A stretch of DNA of 64,000 nt from Mesosutterella faecium (GCF_022809315.2 NZ_JAKZJU020000001.1:1054001-1118000), one strand, 5' to 3'; shown: positions 8,801 through 20,448, counted from the stretch's first letter. The notes: generated by a model from the letters alone, not told the origin. Numbers and translations: made by a program.

Positions 8801-10030
8801 ATGCGACGCGTAGTGGTCACCGGGCTCGGCATGGTCTGCCCGATCGGAAATACTGTGGAAGAAGCCTGGAAAAATGCCCTGGCAGGCGTCTCCGGCATCG
8901 GACGCATCACCCGCTTTGATCCGGCCGAGCACGGCTGCCAGATCGCTGGCGAGGTGAAGGATTTCGACGCCACCCGCTTCATGCCCGCGAAGGACGCTCG
9001 CCGCTTCGACCGCTTCGTGCAGCTCGGGGTCGCCGCGGCCACGCAGGCCCTCGAGGACAGCGGCCTGGAGGTGACCGAGGAGAGCGCGCCGCGCATCGGG
9101 GTTTCGATCGGCTCGGGCATCGGCGGCCTCATCTCGATCGTGGAAAACGGCAACACGCTGCAGGCCCGCGGCCCGAGGCGCGTCTCGCCCTTCCTCATCC
9201 CGGGCTGCATCGTGAACTCCTGCTCGGGCGAATTCTCCATCCTGAAGGGACTGAAGGGCCCCAGCGTCGCCATGGTGACCGCCTGCTCGACCGGGCTGCA
9301 CTCGATCGGCGAGTCTGCGGCGATGATCGCCCGGGGCGACGCCGACGCGATGGTGGCCGGCGGCACGGAGGCCGCGGTCTGCCCGGTCGGCATCGCCGGC
9401 TTTGACAACATGCACGCCCTGTCGCGCCGCAACGACGAGCCCGAGCGGGCCTCGAGGCCGTTTGACCAGGACCGGAACGGCTTCGTGATGGGCGAGGGCA
9501 GCGGCGTCGTCGTGCTCGAGGAGTACGAGCACGCCCGGGCGCGCGGCGCCCGGATCTACTGCGAAATCGCCGGCTACGGGCTTTCGGGCGACGCCTACAA
9601 CATCACCGCCCCGTCGGTCGACGGCCCGGTGCGCTGCATGCGCATGGCCCTCGAGCACGCGGGGATGAACCCCTCGGACATCGACTACCTCAACGCCCAC
9701 GGCACCTCGACCCCGATCGGGGACGCCAACGAGTGCCGCGCCGTGCTCGAGGTCTTCGGCGAGGCCGCCGGGCATCTCGTGATGAGCTCCACCAAGTCGA
9801 TGACGGGGCACCTGCTCGGAGGCGCGGGCGGCATCGAGTCGGTCTTCACCGTGCTCGCCATCCGCGACCAGGCGGTTCCCCCGACCATCAATCTGGAGCA
9901 CCAGGATCCCGCCTGCGCGATTGACTGCTGCCCGAACGAGGCGCGGCAGATGCCGGTGCGCGCCGCGATGAAGAACTCCTTCGGCTTCGGCGGGACCAAC
10001 GCGACCGTCATCTTCCGGCGGCTCGGCTGA
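8801..10030 (+). CDS. fabF: Beta-ketoacyl-ACP synthase II
   Basis: 409 aa. Elongates acyl-ACP by condensation with malonyl-ACP. The Cys-His-His triad is visible: Cys in [11 protein letters not shown], His in [11 protein letters not shown] and His in [17 protein letters not shown]-terminal [10 protein letters not shown] motif completes the thiolase fold. GGAG lies about 11 bases upstream of the ATG. It lies beyond the acpP terminator, so it needs read-through or its own promoter. Confidence 0.96.
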   Translation: MRRVVVTGLGMVCPIGNTVEEAWKNALAGVSGIGRITRFDPAEHGCQIAGEVKDFDATRFMPAKDARRFDRFVQLGVAAATQALEDSGLEVTEESAPRIGVSIGSGIGGLISIVENGNTLQARGPRRVSPFLIPGCIVNSCSGEFSILKGLKGPSVAMVTACSTGLHSIGESAAMIARGDADAMVAGGTEAAVCPVGIAGFDNMHALSRRNDEPERASRPFDQDRNGFVMGEGSGVVVLEEYEHARARGARIYCEIAGYGLSGDAYNITAPSVDGPVRCMRMALEHAGMNPSDIDYLNAHGTSTPIGDANECRAVLEVFGEAAGHLVMSSTKSMTGHLLGGAGGIESVFTVLAIRDQAVPPTINLEHQDPACAIDCCPNEARQMPVRAAMKNSFGFGGTNATVIFRRLG

Positions 10031-10060
10031 CGCTGCGCCGCGGCCGAAAGCCTTCCTTTC

Positions 10061-10092
10061 GGGCCCGGCCGCCGCTTCGGCCGGCCGGGCCC
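10061..10092. repeat. GC-rich inverted repeat between fabF and lepA
   Basis: GGGCCCGGCCG (10061-10071) pairs perfectly with CGGCCGGGCCC (10082-10092), and the loop can pair further (CCG/CGG). There is no T-tract, so it is not a classical terminator; it may end fabF mRNA or affect the lepA leader. Confidence 0.55.
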
Positions 10093-10206
10093 TCCATGAT
10101 AAAATTCAACGCCTGCCGCGCGAACCGGGGAGCGCACGCAAACAGCCCCCCGGCGGCCGCGGCGCTTTCGGCCGGATCCCCGGACGCGGACGCCATAAAT
10201 TTTTCC

Positions 10207-12009
<1,803 letters not shown>

Positions 12010-12050
12010 CGCGCCGGGCGGCCTGAGGCGCGCTCGAAGGCAGGGAGGCT

Positions 12051-12857
12051 ATGGACTACACGCTGCTCATTGTGGCGGTCACTCTGGCGGCCGGGGTCCT
12101 CTGGGGGCTCGACCGCTGGGTGTGGGCGCCCGAGAGGCTCGCGAGCCTCGGGCCGCATGCGAGGCGCCCGCGCTGGCTCGACTACACGGCCGGGCTCTTT
12201 CCGATCCTGCTGCTCGTGCTTGCGTTCCGCAGCTTTGTCTTCGAGCCCTTCCGCATCCCCTCCGGGTCGATGATGCCCACGCTCGTGCCGGGTGACTTCG
12301 TGCTCGTGAATAAGTTCGTCTACGGCCTGCGGCTGCCGCTGCTCAACCTGAAGATCGTGCGGGCGAAGGAGCCCGCGCGCGGCGACGTGATCGTGTTCCG
12401 CTACCCGGTCAACCCGCGGCTCGACTACATCAAGCGCGTGGTGGGGCTGCCCGGCGACGAGGTGGTGTATCTTGACAAGAGGCTTGTGATCAACGGCGAG
12501 CGCCAGCCGCTGAGCCGCCTGCCCGCTTCGCGGGCGGGCGAGGGCACGAAGGAGAGCTGGCAGCAGCTGCGGCTCGAGAACCTCGACGGCCGGCGCCACC
12601 GCATCGTGCTCGATCCGCGCCTGTCGCCCGAAGTGCGGCCGGTGCCGGGGATGAGCGCCGGGCAGGACTGCCGCTACAGCCGCCGCGGCATAGTCTGCCG
12701 CGTCCCCGAGGGGCACTACTTCGTCCTCGGCGACAACCGGGACTATTCGCAGGACAGCCGCTACTGGGGCTTCGTCCCGGAAAAGAACATCGTTGGCCGG
12801 GCGTTCCTCGTCTGGGCCAATTTCTCGAACATGAAGCGGGTCGGCCGCATTCCCTGA
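12051..12857 (+). CDS. lepB: Signal peptidase I, first copy
   Basis: 268 aa inner-membrane protease that removes signal peptides. An N-terminal membrane helix (residues 2-20) is followed by a second hydrophobic segment (about 45-60). Catalytic Ser lies in PSGSMMPTL and the general-base Lys in YIKRVVGLPGD; box E is GDNRDYSQDSRYWG. Compared with the second copy it is shorter and carries Cys residues in the large periplasmic loop (QDCRYSRRGIVCR). It lies 42 bp after lepA and 43 bp before the second copy. Confidence 0.93.
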   Translation: MDYTLLIVAVTLAAGVLWGLDRWVWAPERLASLGPHARRPRWLDYTAGLFPILLLVLAFRSFVFEPFRIPSGSMMPTLVPGDFVLVNKFVYGLRLPLLNLKIVRAKEPARGDVIVFRYPVNPRLDYIKRVVGLPGDEVVYLDKRLVINGERQPLSRLPASRAGEGTKESWQQLRLENLDGRRHRIVLDPRLSPEVRPVPGMSAGQDCRYSRRGIVCRVPEGHYFVLGDNRDYSQDSRYWGFVPEKNIVGRAFLVWANFSNMKRVGRIP

Positions 12858-12900
12858 CGGGCGGCCCGGAAAGAAGCTGATAAGCAGAGAGGAGCAAGGA

Positions 12901-13785
12901 ATGAACTTTCCACTGATACTGCTGGCGCTCACCGTGGTGACCGGCGTTTTCTGGCTGGGGGACGTCTTCTACTGGAAAAAGAAGCGGATCGCGGCTGAAA
13001 AGGCGGCCCTCGAGCGCTTCGACCTCGAGCATGCCGGCGAGGCGCAGAGCCCGCAGCTGCTCGACGCGCGCAAGACCGCAGGCTACCTCGCGCGCCGCCG
13101 CCCCGGCTGGCTCGAGTGGACCGCGGGGCTCTTCCCTGTGATCCTCCTCGTCTTTGTCGTGCGCAGCTTCGTGATCGAGCCGTTTCGCATTCCCTCGGGC
13201 TCGATGCTGCCCACCCTCGAGGCGGGGGACTTCATCGTGGTGAACAAGTACCAGTACGGGGTGCGCTTCCCGGTGCTCAACACGCGGCTCACCCGCGGCG
13301 AGAAGCCCAGGGCGGGCGATGTGATCGTCTTCGATCATCCGCTCACCCCGGGCACCGACCTCATCAAGCGCATCGTCGGCACGCCCGGCGACCATGTGGT
13401 CTACAGCGGCAAGAAGCTCTTCATCAACGGGCGCGAGCAGCCGCAGACCGCGGTGGGCGACTACGTCGACCGCGAGCTCATGATCACGCTTTCCGAAAAG
13501 AAAGAAAACCTCGGGGGCGTCGAGCACCGGATCGTGCTCGACCCGCGCGCGCCCGACGCCACGAGCCCGATGGGCCCCTCGACCAACCCGGGCGCGATCC
13601 ACTACACCGATCAGGGCTTTGAGACCACGGTGCCCGAGGGCTGTTACTTCGTGATGGGCGACAACCGGGACAACTCCGACGACGGCCGCTACTGGGGATT
13701 CGTGCCCGAGCAGAACATCATCGGCAGGGCCTTCTTCATCTGGCTTAACATAGGGCATATGTCCCGGGTGGGATCTTTCAGGTGA
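12901..13785 (+). CDS. lepB: Signal peptidase I, second copy
   Basis: 294 aa, same family as the preceding gene. It shows PSGSMLPTL (Ser), LIKRIVGTPGD (Lys) and GDNRDNSDDGRYWGF, with a long charged cytoplasmic loop between the two membrane segments. Its architecture resembles standard betaproteobacterial LepB more closely than the first copy. Its stop overlaps a possible GTG start of rnc by 4 bp, so lepA-lepB-lepB-rnc is probably one operon. Both copies keep all catalytic residues, so both appear functional. Confidence 0.93.
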   Translation: MNFPLILLALTVVTGVFWLGDVFYWKKKRIAAEKAALERFDLEHAGEAQSPQLLDARKTAGYLARRRPGWLEWTAGLFPVILLVFVVRSFVIEPFRIPSGSMLPTLEAGDFIVVNKYQYGVRFPVLNTRLTRGEKPRAGDVIVFDHPLTPGTDLIKRIVGTPGDHVVYSGKKLFINGREQPQTAVGDYVDRELMITLSEKKENLGGVEHRIVLDPRAPDATSPMGPSTNPGAIHYTDQGFETTVPEGCYFVMGDNRDNSDDGRYWGFVPEQNIIGRAFFIWLNIGHMSRVGSFR

Positions 13786-13808
13786 GTGTGTGCGGAAAAG
13801 AGCGCGAA

Positions 13809-14513
13809 ATGCTTGAACTGACTGAGTTGGAAAAACGCATCGGCTACGTCTTCAGCAACAAGGCGCTGCTGCAGCGCGCGGTGACGCACCGCAGCTTCAG
13901 CGCGGACCACAATGAGCGGCTTGAATTCCTGGGCGACTCGGTGCTTGGCTGCACGATCGGCTACGAGCTTTTCAAGATGGACCAGCACTTCTCGGAGGGC
14001 AGGCTCTCGCGGGTGCGCTCGAACCTCGTGTGCGAGAAGGCCCTCGACGAGATCGCGGCCGAGGTGAAAATCAGCGACTTCCTGCGGCTCGGCTCCGGAG
14101 AGCTCCGCTCGGGCGGCCTCACGCGCCCCTCGATCATCGCCGACGCCATGGAGGCGGTGTTCGGGGCGGTGTTCCTCGACGGCGGGTTCGAGCAGGCGCA
14201 GAAGGTGATCCTGCGGCTCTACCGCGGCATTCTCGAGGACCTTCCGGAGCGGATGTCGAAGGACGCGAAGACGAGGCTGCAGGAGCTGCTGCAGGGCAAC
14301 CACCTGCCGCTGCCCGTCTACCGGGTGCTCAGCGCGGAAGGACAGGCGAACGCGAAAACGTTCCGCTGCGAGTGCTTCATCGAGAAGTTCGCCCTGCGCA
14401 CGATAGGCGAGGGCACCAAGCGCCAGAGCGCGGAGCAGAACGCCGCGAAGGCGGCGCTTGCGGCGCTGCGCAGCCTGCCGCAGGCCGCTTCGCTCAAGGC
14501 CGTGGAATCCTGA
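13809..14513 (+). CDS. rnc: Ribonuclease III
   Basis: 234 aa from the ATG at 13809 (MLELTELEKRIGYVF, aligning with the usual N-terminus). A GTG at 13782 overlapping the lepB stop would add nine residues. Cleaves double-stranded RNA, including the 30S rRNA precursor. The catalytic signature is NERLEFLGDSVLG (about residue 40), with the second metal-binding region in DAMEAVFGAVFLD. A C-terminal dsRNA-binding domain runs from about residue 160 to 225. Confidence 0.95.
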   Translation: MLELTELEKRIGYVFSNKALLQRAVTHRSFSADHNERLEFLGDSVLGCTIGYELFKMDQHFSEGRLSRVRSNLVCEKALDEIAAEVKISDFLRLGSGELRSGGLTRPSIIADAMEAVFGAVFLDGGFEQAQKVILRLYRGILEDLPERMSKDAKTRLQELLQGNHLPLPVYRVLSAEGQANAKTFRCECFIEKFALRTIGEGTKRQSAEQNAAKAALAALRSLPQAASLKAVES

Positions 14514-14573
14514 GAAGGGAGAGAAAAGGGCGGCGCGCCCCGGGCGCACAGGATAAAGGGAGAAGGGACAGTC

Positions 14574-15527
14574 ATGACAGAAGAGAAATCCGCCGAAGCC
14601 TCCGGACAGGAGGGCATTGTCCTGCCGCCCGCGAGGAAGGTTCCCGCAGGCTTTCGCTGCGGCTACATCGCGGTGGTGGGCCGGCCCAACGTGGGCAAGA
14701 GCACGCTCATCAACCGGCTGGTGGGCGAGAAGGTCTCCATCACGAGCCACAAGCCGCAGACGACCCGGGACCGGGCGCTCGGGGTTCTCACGCGCGAGGA
14801 CGCGCAGTACATCTTCGTCGACACCCCCGGGTTCCAGAGCCGCTACAAGAGCGGCCTCACGCACTACATGAACAATGTCGTCCGGGGCGTGCTCACCGAC
14901 GTGAACGTGGTGCTTTTCGTGATCGACGCCTCGGGCTGGAAGGGGCCCGACGAAGAGGTGCTGCGGCTCGTGCCCCGGGAGTGCTCGGTGATCCTCGTGC
15001 TCAACAAGACCGATGAGCTGAAGAACCGCGACGCGCTGCTGCCGCTCATGGCCCTTTCCATGCAGAAGTTCCCGTTCGCGGCGATCGTCCCGACCTCCGC
15101 GAAGAAGGGCACGCAGTGCGAGGAGCTGCTCACGGAAATCCGGCGGCATCTGCCCGAGGACGGGCCCTACTACGACCCCGATCTCTACACGGACAAGAGT
15201 CCGCGCTACCTCGCCGCTGAAACGGTGCGCGAGAAGGCTTTCCGGCTGCTGGGCGACGAGCTGCCCTACGGGATTGCGGTGACGATCGACAAGTGGGAAG
15301 AGGACGAGCGGCACGCGAACATCGTGGCGACGCTGCTGGTCGAGCGCGAGAGCCACCGCCCGATCGTGATCGGCGAAAAGGGGGCGAAGCTGCGCGAGAT
15401 TTCGAGGCTTGCCCGCGCCGACATCGAGCAGATGCTGGGCAAGCCCACGCACCTTGAGGTCTGGGTGCGCGTGCGCCGCGGCTGGAGCGATGACGCCCGG
15501 GCCCTGAAGACCCTGGGCTACAGCTGA
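14574..15527 (+). CDS. era: GTPase Era
   Basis: 317 aa. Binds 16S rRNA near its 3' end and assists 30S assembly. G1 is GRPNVGKSTLI, switch I has KPQTTRDR, G3 is DTPGFQ and G4 is NKTDE. A C-terminal KH domain contains IGEKGAKLREISRLAR. An N-terminal extension of about 25 residues precedes the G domain. GAAGGGA stands before the ATG. The rnc-era-recO order is strongly conserved. Confidence 0.96.
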   Translation: MTEEKSAEASGQEGIVLPPARKVPAGFRCGYIAVVGRPNVGKSTLINRLVGEKVSITSHKPQTTRDRALGVLTREDAQYIFVDTPGFQSRYKSGLTHYMNNVVRGVLTDVNVVLFVIDASGWKGPDEEVLRLVPRECSVILVLNKTDELKNRDALLPLMALSMQKFPFAAIVPTSAKKGTQCEELLTEIRRHLPEDGPYYDPDLYTDKSPRYLAAETVREKAFRLLGDELPYGIAVTIDKWEEDERHANIVATLLVERESHRPIVIGEKGAKLREISRLARADIEQMLGKPTHLEVWVRVRRGWSDDARALKTLGYS

Positions 15528-15562
15528 GCCAAGAGCAGCCCCGAAAGCCCTGCGCCCGAGCC

Positions 15563-16303
15563 ATGTCTTCCCAGTCCTTCCAGACGATCGGGGGCTTCAT
15601 CAACCGCGGCAGCCCGGAGCGGGTCTCCGGGCAGCCCGTGTTCGTGCTGCGCACGCGCCCCTGGTCGGAGACGAGCCTGCTGGTCGACCTGCTCTCGCGC
15701 GACTTCGGCCGGGTCTCGGTGAGGGCCCGCGGCGCGAAGCGCCCGACAAGCCCCTGGCGCGGGATCCTCGCGGAATTCTGCCCGCTGCAGGCGGCCTGGA
15801 GCGGCAGCGGCGCGACCAAGACGCTCACGGGGCTGCGGTGGATGGGGGACTTTGCGCCCGTCGAGGGCGAGGCGCTGCTCGCGGGCTTTTACCTCAATGA
15901 GCTCGTCATGCGGCTCACCGCGCTCGAGGACCCCCAGGAGGGGCTCTTCGAGGCGTACTGGGGAGCGCTTCGCGTGCTCTCGGGGCAGGAGCGCGGGAAG
16001 ACGGTCGAGCAGGCGCTGCGGCTCTTCGAGATGCGGCTGCTCGAGCTCTCGGGCTACGGGCTGCCCCGGACGTTCGAGGACGGGACCTATGAGCTGCGCG
16101 GCGCGGAGCTCGTGCGCGCCGGCGCGGGCGGCAGCGGCCCGCGCTACAGCGCCGCGCTGCTGCGGGAAATCGTACAATGCCACTTCTCGGACCCGGCGGT
16201 CCTGAGGGCGGCGAAGTCGCTGCTGCGCTCGATCATCGCCGCGGCCGTGGGCGACCGGCCGCTCAACTCGAGGCGGATCCTCTCGGAGCTGCACAGGCTC
16301 TGA
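15563..16303 (+). CDS. recO: DNA repair protein RecO
   Basis: 246 aa. Mediator of RecF-pathway repair that helps RecA replace SSB. The N-terminal OB fold contains VFVLRTRPWSETSLLVDLLS and ARGAKR, followed by the helical domain with EGEALLAGFYLNELVMRL, the family hallmark. There is no zinc-finger cysteine cluster, as in most proteobacterial RecO. pdxJ and acpS usually follow in betaproteobacteria; here nagZ follows directly. Confidence 0.9.
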   Translation: MSSQSFQTIGGFINRGSPERVSGQPVFVLRTRPWSETSLLVDLLSRDFGRVSVRARGAKRPTSPWRGILAEFCPLQAAWSGSGATKTLTGLRWMGDFAPVEGEALLAGFYLNELVMRLTALEDPQEGLFEAYWGALRVLSGQERGKTVEQALRLFEMRLLELSGYGLPRTFEDGTYELRGAELVRAGAGGSGPRYSAALLREIVQCHFSDPAVLRAAKSLLRSIIAAAVGDRPLNSRRILSELHRL

Positions 16304-16428
16304 AGCCTGGCGGGGGGATTGCGCCCGGACGGGTTTTCTTTTCGGGGCGGCGCGGCCTCACCTGACGCAGCCTTAAAACCCAGAAAAACGAGGGGCGCCC
16401 CCCGAAGGGGCGCCGCCACAGACACACA

Positions 16429-17475
16429 ATGCTAGGACCCGCAGTCATTGACATCGAAGGCACGGCGCTGACCGCCGCCGACCGCCGCCGCATCGCCTCG
16501 CCGCTTGCCGGCATGGTGATTCTCTTTACCCGCAACTACGAGAGCCCGGCGCAGCTGCGCGCCCTCTGCGACGAGATCCACGGCGCGAGGCCCGGGATCC
16601 TGATCTCGGTGGACCACGAAGGGGGGCGGGTCCAGCGCTTCAGGCGCGGCTTCACGAGGCTGCCCGCCCTCGCGCAGTACGGCCGGATGTACGGGCGGGA
16701 CCGCGGGGAGGCGCTGCGGGCCTCCTGGGCCCACGGCTATGTGCTCGCCGCGGAGCTGCTCGCCTGCGGCGTGGACTTTTCCTTTGCGCCCGACCTCGAC
16801 CTCGACTGGGGGCACTCGAAGGTGATCGGCCACCGCTCGTTCTCGCGCGACCCGCAGGCCGTGGCCGAGCTCGCGCTCGCGATGATCTCGGGCATGCGCG
16901 AGGCGGGGATGGCCTGTTGCGGGAAGCATTTCCCCGGACACGGCTGGGCCGGCGCCGACAGCCACAAGGAGCTGCCCGAGGACGAGCGCGACCCGCAGCT
17001 CATCGTGCGCGAGGACGCAGGCCCCTACCGGGCCCTCGCCCCGGCGCTCGCCTCGGTGATGACCGCGCACGTCGCCTACCCGGGCATGGACCCGCTGCCG
17101 GCCACTTTCTCCAGGCGCTGGCTCTCGGAGGTGCTCAGGGGCCGCTGCGGCTTCGAGGGGCTCGTGTTTTCCGACGACCTCGCGATGGGCGGCGCCCGGG
17201 TGGCCGGGGGGATCCTCGAGCGGGCCCGCGCCGCCCTGGACGCAGGCTGCGACGCGCTGATCCTCTGCAACGCGCCGCAGCTCTGCGACGAGCTCCTCGC
17301 GGGGCTTGACTGGAAGAGAAGCGACCTTTTCGAGCGGCGCAGCGCGCGGCTCGACCCCAGCCGGCTCTGGCCCGGCCGCGGCGCGCTCGAGCGCGACTGC
17401 CTTTACGCCCAGTGCCGGAGGCTCGTCCCCGCGACCGATCCCGATCTCGTCGACTGGGTGGAAGAGGCGCGCTGA
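16429..17475 (+). CDS. nagZ: Beta-N-acetylhexosaminidase NagZ
   Basis: 348 aa glycoside hydrolase family 3 enzyme. Removes GlcNAc from anhydro-muropeptides in cytoplasmic peptidoglycan recycling. Substrate and catalytic motifs: SVDHEGGRVQRF (about residue 62), KHFPGHGWAGADSH (catalytic loop His/Asp about 165) and the nucleophile Asp in VFSDDLAMGG. A 7-8 bp GC hairpin (about 16393-16413) lies in the short leader. No clear Shine-Dalgarno sequence is seen. Confidence 0.93.
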   Translation: MLGPAVIDIEGTALTAADRRRIASPLAGMVILFTRNYESPAQLRALCDEIHGARPGILISVDHEGGRVQRFRRGFTRLPALAQYGRMYGRDRGEALRASWAHGYVLAAELLACGVDFSFAPDLDLDWGHSKVIGHRSFSRDPQAVAELALAMISGMREAGMACCGKHFPGHGWAGADSHKELPEDERDPQLIVREDAGPYRALAPALASVMTAHVAYPGMDPLPATFSRRWLSEVLRGRCGFEGLVFSDDLAMGGARVAGGILERARAALDAGCDALILCNAPQLCDELLAGLDWKRSDLFERRSARLDPSRLWPGRGALERDCLYAQCRRLVPATDPDLVDWVEEAR

Positions 17476-17562
17476 ACGCCGCGGCGCAGTTGTGCCACAA
17501 TGGCCGGCAGCGCGGGCCGGGTCCTGAATTTGCCCGCACCCCGGCCTTTGAGGAGCTTCTGG

Positions 17563-18768
17563 ATGATTATCGAGTCTTTGCTGGATACCGATCTCTACAA
17601 ATTTACGATGATGCAGTGCGTGCTGCACCAGTTTCCCGGAGCCGAGGTGAAGTACCGCTTCAAGTGCCGCACCCCGGGCGTTGACCTGCGGCCTTACGTC
17701 GCCGAGATCAACGAGGAGATCGACCACCTGTGCGAGCTGCATTTCAGCGACCAGGAGCTCGCCTACCTCGCCTCGCTGCGGTACATCCGGCGCGACTTCG
17801 TCGAATTCCTGAGCCTTTTCCACCTCAAGCGCAAGTACATCCGCGTCTCGCCCTCGAACGACTATCCCTGCGGCATCGACATCTCGATCAAGGGCCCGTG
17901 GCTGCACACGATTCTTTTTGAGATCCCGGTGCTCGCGATCGTGAGCGAGACCTACTTCCGCCACCGCATCCCCGCCGACGGCTTCGAGCTGGGCCGCCGC
18001 AGGCTTGCCGAGAAGTGCCGGATGATCCTCGAGGAGCCGGACAACGACAACCTCGTGATCTCGGACTTCGGGGCGAGGCGGCGCTTCTCGCGCGCCTGGC
18101 AGGAGGAGGTGATCGAGTACTGCATCGAGCATCTCGGGCGCCATTTCTCGGGCACGAGCGACGTGCTTTTCGCCCGCGAGTTCGGGGTGCTGCCCCTCGG
18201 GACGATGGCGCACGAGTACCTGCAGGCCTGCCAGGCCCTGGGCCCGAGGCTGCGCGACAGCCAGACCTTCGGCTTCGACATGTGGGCGAAGGAGTACCGC
18301 GGCGACCTGGGGATCGCGCTCTCCGACGTCTACGGGCTCAAGCCCTTCCTCAAAGACTTCGACATGTATTTCTGCAAGCTCTTTGACGGCGCGCGGCATG
18401 ATTCCGGGGACCCATTCCGCTGGGGCGAGGCGATGATCCGGCACTATGCCGTGAACAAGTGCGACCCGAAGAGCAAGACCCTCATCTTCTCCGACGGGCT
18501 GGACATTCCGCGCGTGCTCGCGCTTTACCGGCGGTTCAACCACCGCATCCGCCTGGGCTTCGGAATCGGCACGAACCTCATGAACGACGTGGGCCCGAAG
18601 CCGCTCAACATCGTGATCAAGATGATTGAGGCGAACGGCCAGCCGGTGGCGAAGATCTCCGACACGCCCGAAAAGGGCATGTGCGAGGATCCGACCTATC
18701 TCGCCTACCTGCGGCAGGTCTTCGGTCTGGACGAGCCGGACGCGGCCGCCTCCTCGCCCAAAGCCTAG
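17563..18768 (+). CDS. pncB: Nicotinate phosphoribosyltransferase
   Basis: 401 aa from the ATG at 17563, placed by GAGGAG; an upstream in-frame start at 17500 adds 21 unlikely residues. Converts nicotinate and PRPP to nicotinate mononucleotide in NAD salvage, coupled to ATP hydrolysis through a phospho-histidine. It starts [13 protein letters not shown], the family signature, and contains [16 protein letters not shown] and [11 protein letters not shown]. The phosphoribosyl-binding loop is near [15 protein letters not shown]. Length matches E. coli PncB. Confidence 0.95.
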   Translation: MIIESLLDTDLYKFTMMQCVLHQFPGAEVKYRFKCRTPGVDLRPYVAEINEEIDHLCELHFSDQELAYLASLRYIRRDFVEFLSLFHLKRKYIRVSPSNDYPCGIDISIKGPWLHTILFEIPVLAIVSETYFRHRIPADGFELGRRRLAEKCRMILEEPDNDNLVISDFGARRRFSRAWQEEVIEYCIEHLGRHFSGTSDVLFAREFGVLPLGTMAHEYLQACQALGPRLRDSQTFGFDMWAKEYRGDLGIALSDVYGLKPFLKDFDMYFCKLFDGARHDSGDPFRWGEAMIRHYAVNKCDPKSKTLIFSDGLDIPRVLALYRRFNHRIRLGFGIGTNLMNDVGPKPLNIVIKMIEANGQPVAKISDTPEKGMCEDPTYLAYLRQVFGLDEPDAAASSPKA

Positions 18769-18801
18769 CCTCCGCCGCAGCCCGGGACGGCAGGCCCGGA
18801 G

Positions 18802-18834
18802 AAAAAAACGCCCCGCGCCCGTTCGGTGCGGGGC
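18802..18834 (-). terminator. Terminator-like hairpin on the minus strand after pncB
   Basis: On the minus strand a 7-bp GCCCCGC/GCGGGGC stem is followed by G and seven T. No minus-strand gene ends here, so it may only serve as 3' structure for pncB mRNA. Confidence 0.35.
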
Positions 18835-18851
18835 CGCGGATCCACTACAAT
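18822..18851 (+). promoter_or_regulatory. Possible antiporter-gene promoter
   Basis: TTCGGT at 18822-18827 and TACAAT at 18846-18851, spacer 18 bp, about 105 bp before the antiporter ATG. The -35 box is weak. Confidence 0.4.
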
Positions 18852-18957
18852 AAAAAGCATCCGGCCGCTGCGCCGCGGGGCTTCCGACCCTTAAGCCGCG
18901 CTGGATCAGCCCCCTTCGGATGGGAGGGGACCGTAAATTAAAAAAAGGATTCGGAAA

Positions 18958-20385
18958 ATGTCTTGTTCCAACCTGCCGGTGCGGGCTCTGGCTGCTGCAG
19001 CCGCATTTTTTTCGCCGGCCGCCGCTTTTGCTTCTGAGATGAGCGGCGCGGAGCTCTCGCTCGCCTGGGCCGTTCCGTTCGCCGGGATTCTTCTCTCGAT
19101 CGCCTTTATTCCGCTTTTCGCCGCCAAGTTCTGGCACAACCACTTCGGCAAGGTCTCGCTTGCCTGGGCCGTGCTCACCATTGTCCCGATCAGCGTGGTC
19201 TTCGGGCTTGAAAACGGCCTGATCGCGCTCAACGAGGCGCTGGTGGGCGACTTCCTGCCCTTCATCCTCTTCGTGGGCACGCTTTTCGTCGTGGCGGGCG
19301 GCATCCACATTTCGGGCAACTTCTCGGGCCGCCCCGCGGGCAACCTCGCCTTCCTCGTGGGCGGGGCGGGGCTTGCCAACATCATGGGCACGACCGGCGC
19401 GGCGATGCTGCTGATCCGCCCGCTGCTCAAGGCGACCGAGCACCGCAAGTACCGGATGCACACCTTCATCTTCTTCATCTTCATCGTGGCCAACATCGGC
19501 GGCTCGCTCACGCCGCTCGGCGACCCGCCGCTCTTCATGGGCTTCCTGCGGGGCGTGGACTTCTTCTGGCCCGCAGAGCACCTGTTCCTGCCGATGGTCT
19601 TCACGGTGGGGCTGCTCTCGGTGGTCTATCTCGTGATCGACACGATCTGCTGGAAGAAGGAGCATCCGCGCGCCCTTCCGGTCGAGCCTAAGAAGGAGGC
19701 GAACGAGTCGCTGCGGATCTCGGGCGCCGTCAACATCATGCTGCTCGTGATCGTGATCGGCGCGGTGCTGCTCTCCGGCGTCTGGGACTCGGGCTTCAAG
19801 GTGCAGTTCCTGGGAGTGACGCTCACCGGGCAGGGCCTCGCGCGCGACGGCATCTTCCTCGCCTGCGCGGTCCTCTCCGTCATCCTCACCCCGAAAGTGG
19901 TCCGCGAGAAGAACCAGTTCTCCTGGGGGCCGATCCTCGAGGTGGCCAAGCTCTTTGCCGGCATCTTCGTGTGCATGGTGCCGGTGCTCGCGATGCTCAA
20001 GGCCGGCCACGACGGCAGCTTCGCGCCGCTCGTCGCGCTGGTGACCAATGCCGACGGAACCTACAACAACTCGGTGTTCTTCTGGCTCACCGGAATGCTC
20101 TCCTCGTTCCTTGACAACACGCCGACCTATCTCGCGTTCTTTAACCTCGCCGGCGGCGATCCCACCGTGCTGATGGGCGTGGACGCGAAGACCCTGATGG
20201 CGGTTTCCTGCGGCGCGGTCTTCATGGGCGCGAACACCTACATCGGCAACGCCCCGAACTTCATGGTGCACTCGATCGCCTGCAGCCGCGGCGTGAAGAT
20301 GCCCTCCTTCTTCGGGTACATGGCCTGGAGCATGGGCATCCTCGTCCCCACGTTCCTGATCGGGGACTGGCTCTTCCTCATGTAA
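18958..20385 (+). CDS. nhaD: Putative Na+/H+ antiporter (NhaD/CitMHS type)
   Basis: 475 aa integral membrane protein with about 12 hydrophobic segments and a cleavable-looking N-terminus (AAAAFFSPAAAFAS). Motifs of the ion-transporter superfamily are present: GGAGLANIMGTTGAAMLL and GGSLTPLGDPPLFMGFLRG in the first half, and FWLTGMLSSFLDNTPTYLAF and GANTYIGNAPNFM in the second. These fit NhaD-type sodium/proton antiporters, but this superfamily also includes citrate and arsenite carriers, so substrate is inferred. It is preceded by a possible promoter. Its terminator is interrupted by an insertion sequence. Confidence 0.8.
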   Translation: MSCSNLPVRALAAAAAFFSPAAAFASEMSGAELSLAWAVPFAGILLSIAFIPLFAAKFWHNHFGKVSLAWAVLTIVPISVVFGLENGLIALNEALVGDFLPFILFVGTLFVVAGGIHISGNFSGRPAGNLAFLVGGAGLANIMGTTGAAMLLIRPLLKATEHRKYRMHTFIFFIFIVANIGGSLTPLGDPPLFMGFLRGVDFFWPAEHLFLPMVFTVGLLSVVYLVIDTICWKKEHPRALPVEPKKEANESLRISGAVNIMLLVIVIGAVLLSGVWDSGFKVQFLGVTLTGQGLARDGIFLACAVLSVILTPKVVREKNQFSWGPILEVAKLFAGIFVCMVPVLAMLKAGHDGSFAPLVALVTNADGTYNNSVFFWLTGMLSSFLDNTPTYLAFFNLAGGDPTVLMGVDAKTLMAVSCGAVFMGANTYIGNAPNFMVHSIACSRGVKMPSFFGYMAWSMGILVPTFLIGDWLFLM

Positions 20386-20448
20386 CGGCGCTCCGGCCGG
20401 AAAAAGAGGGTGCGGGGCATCCTTCCGGCCGGCACTCCCCGTTCCCCG

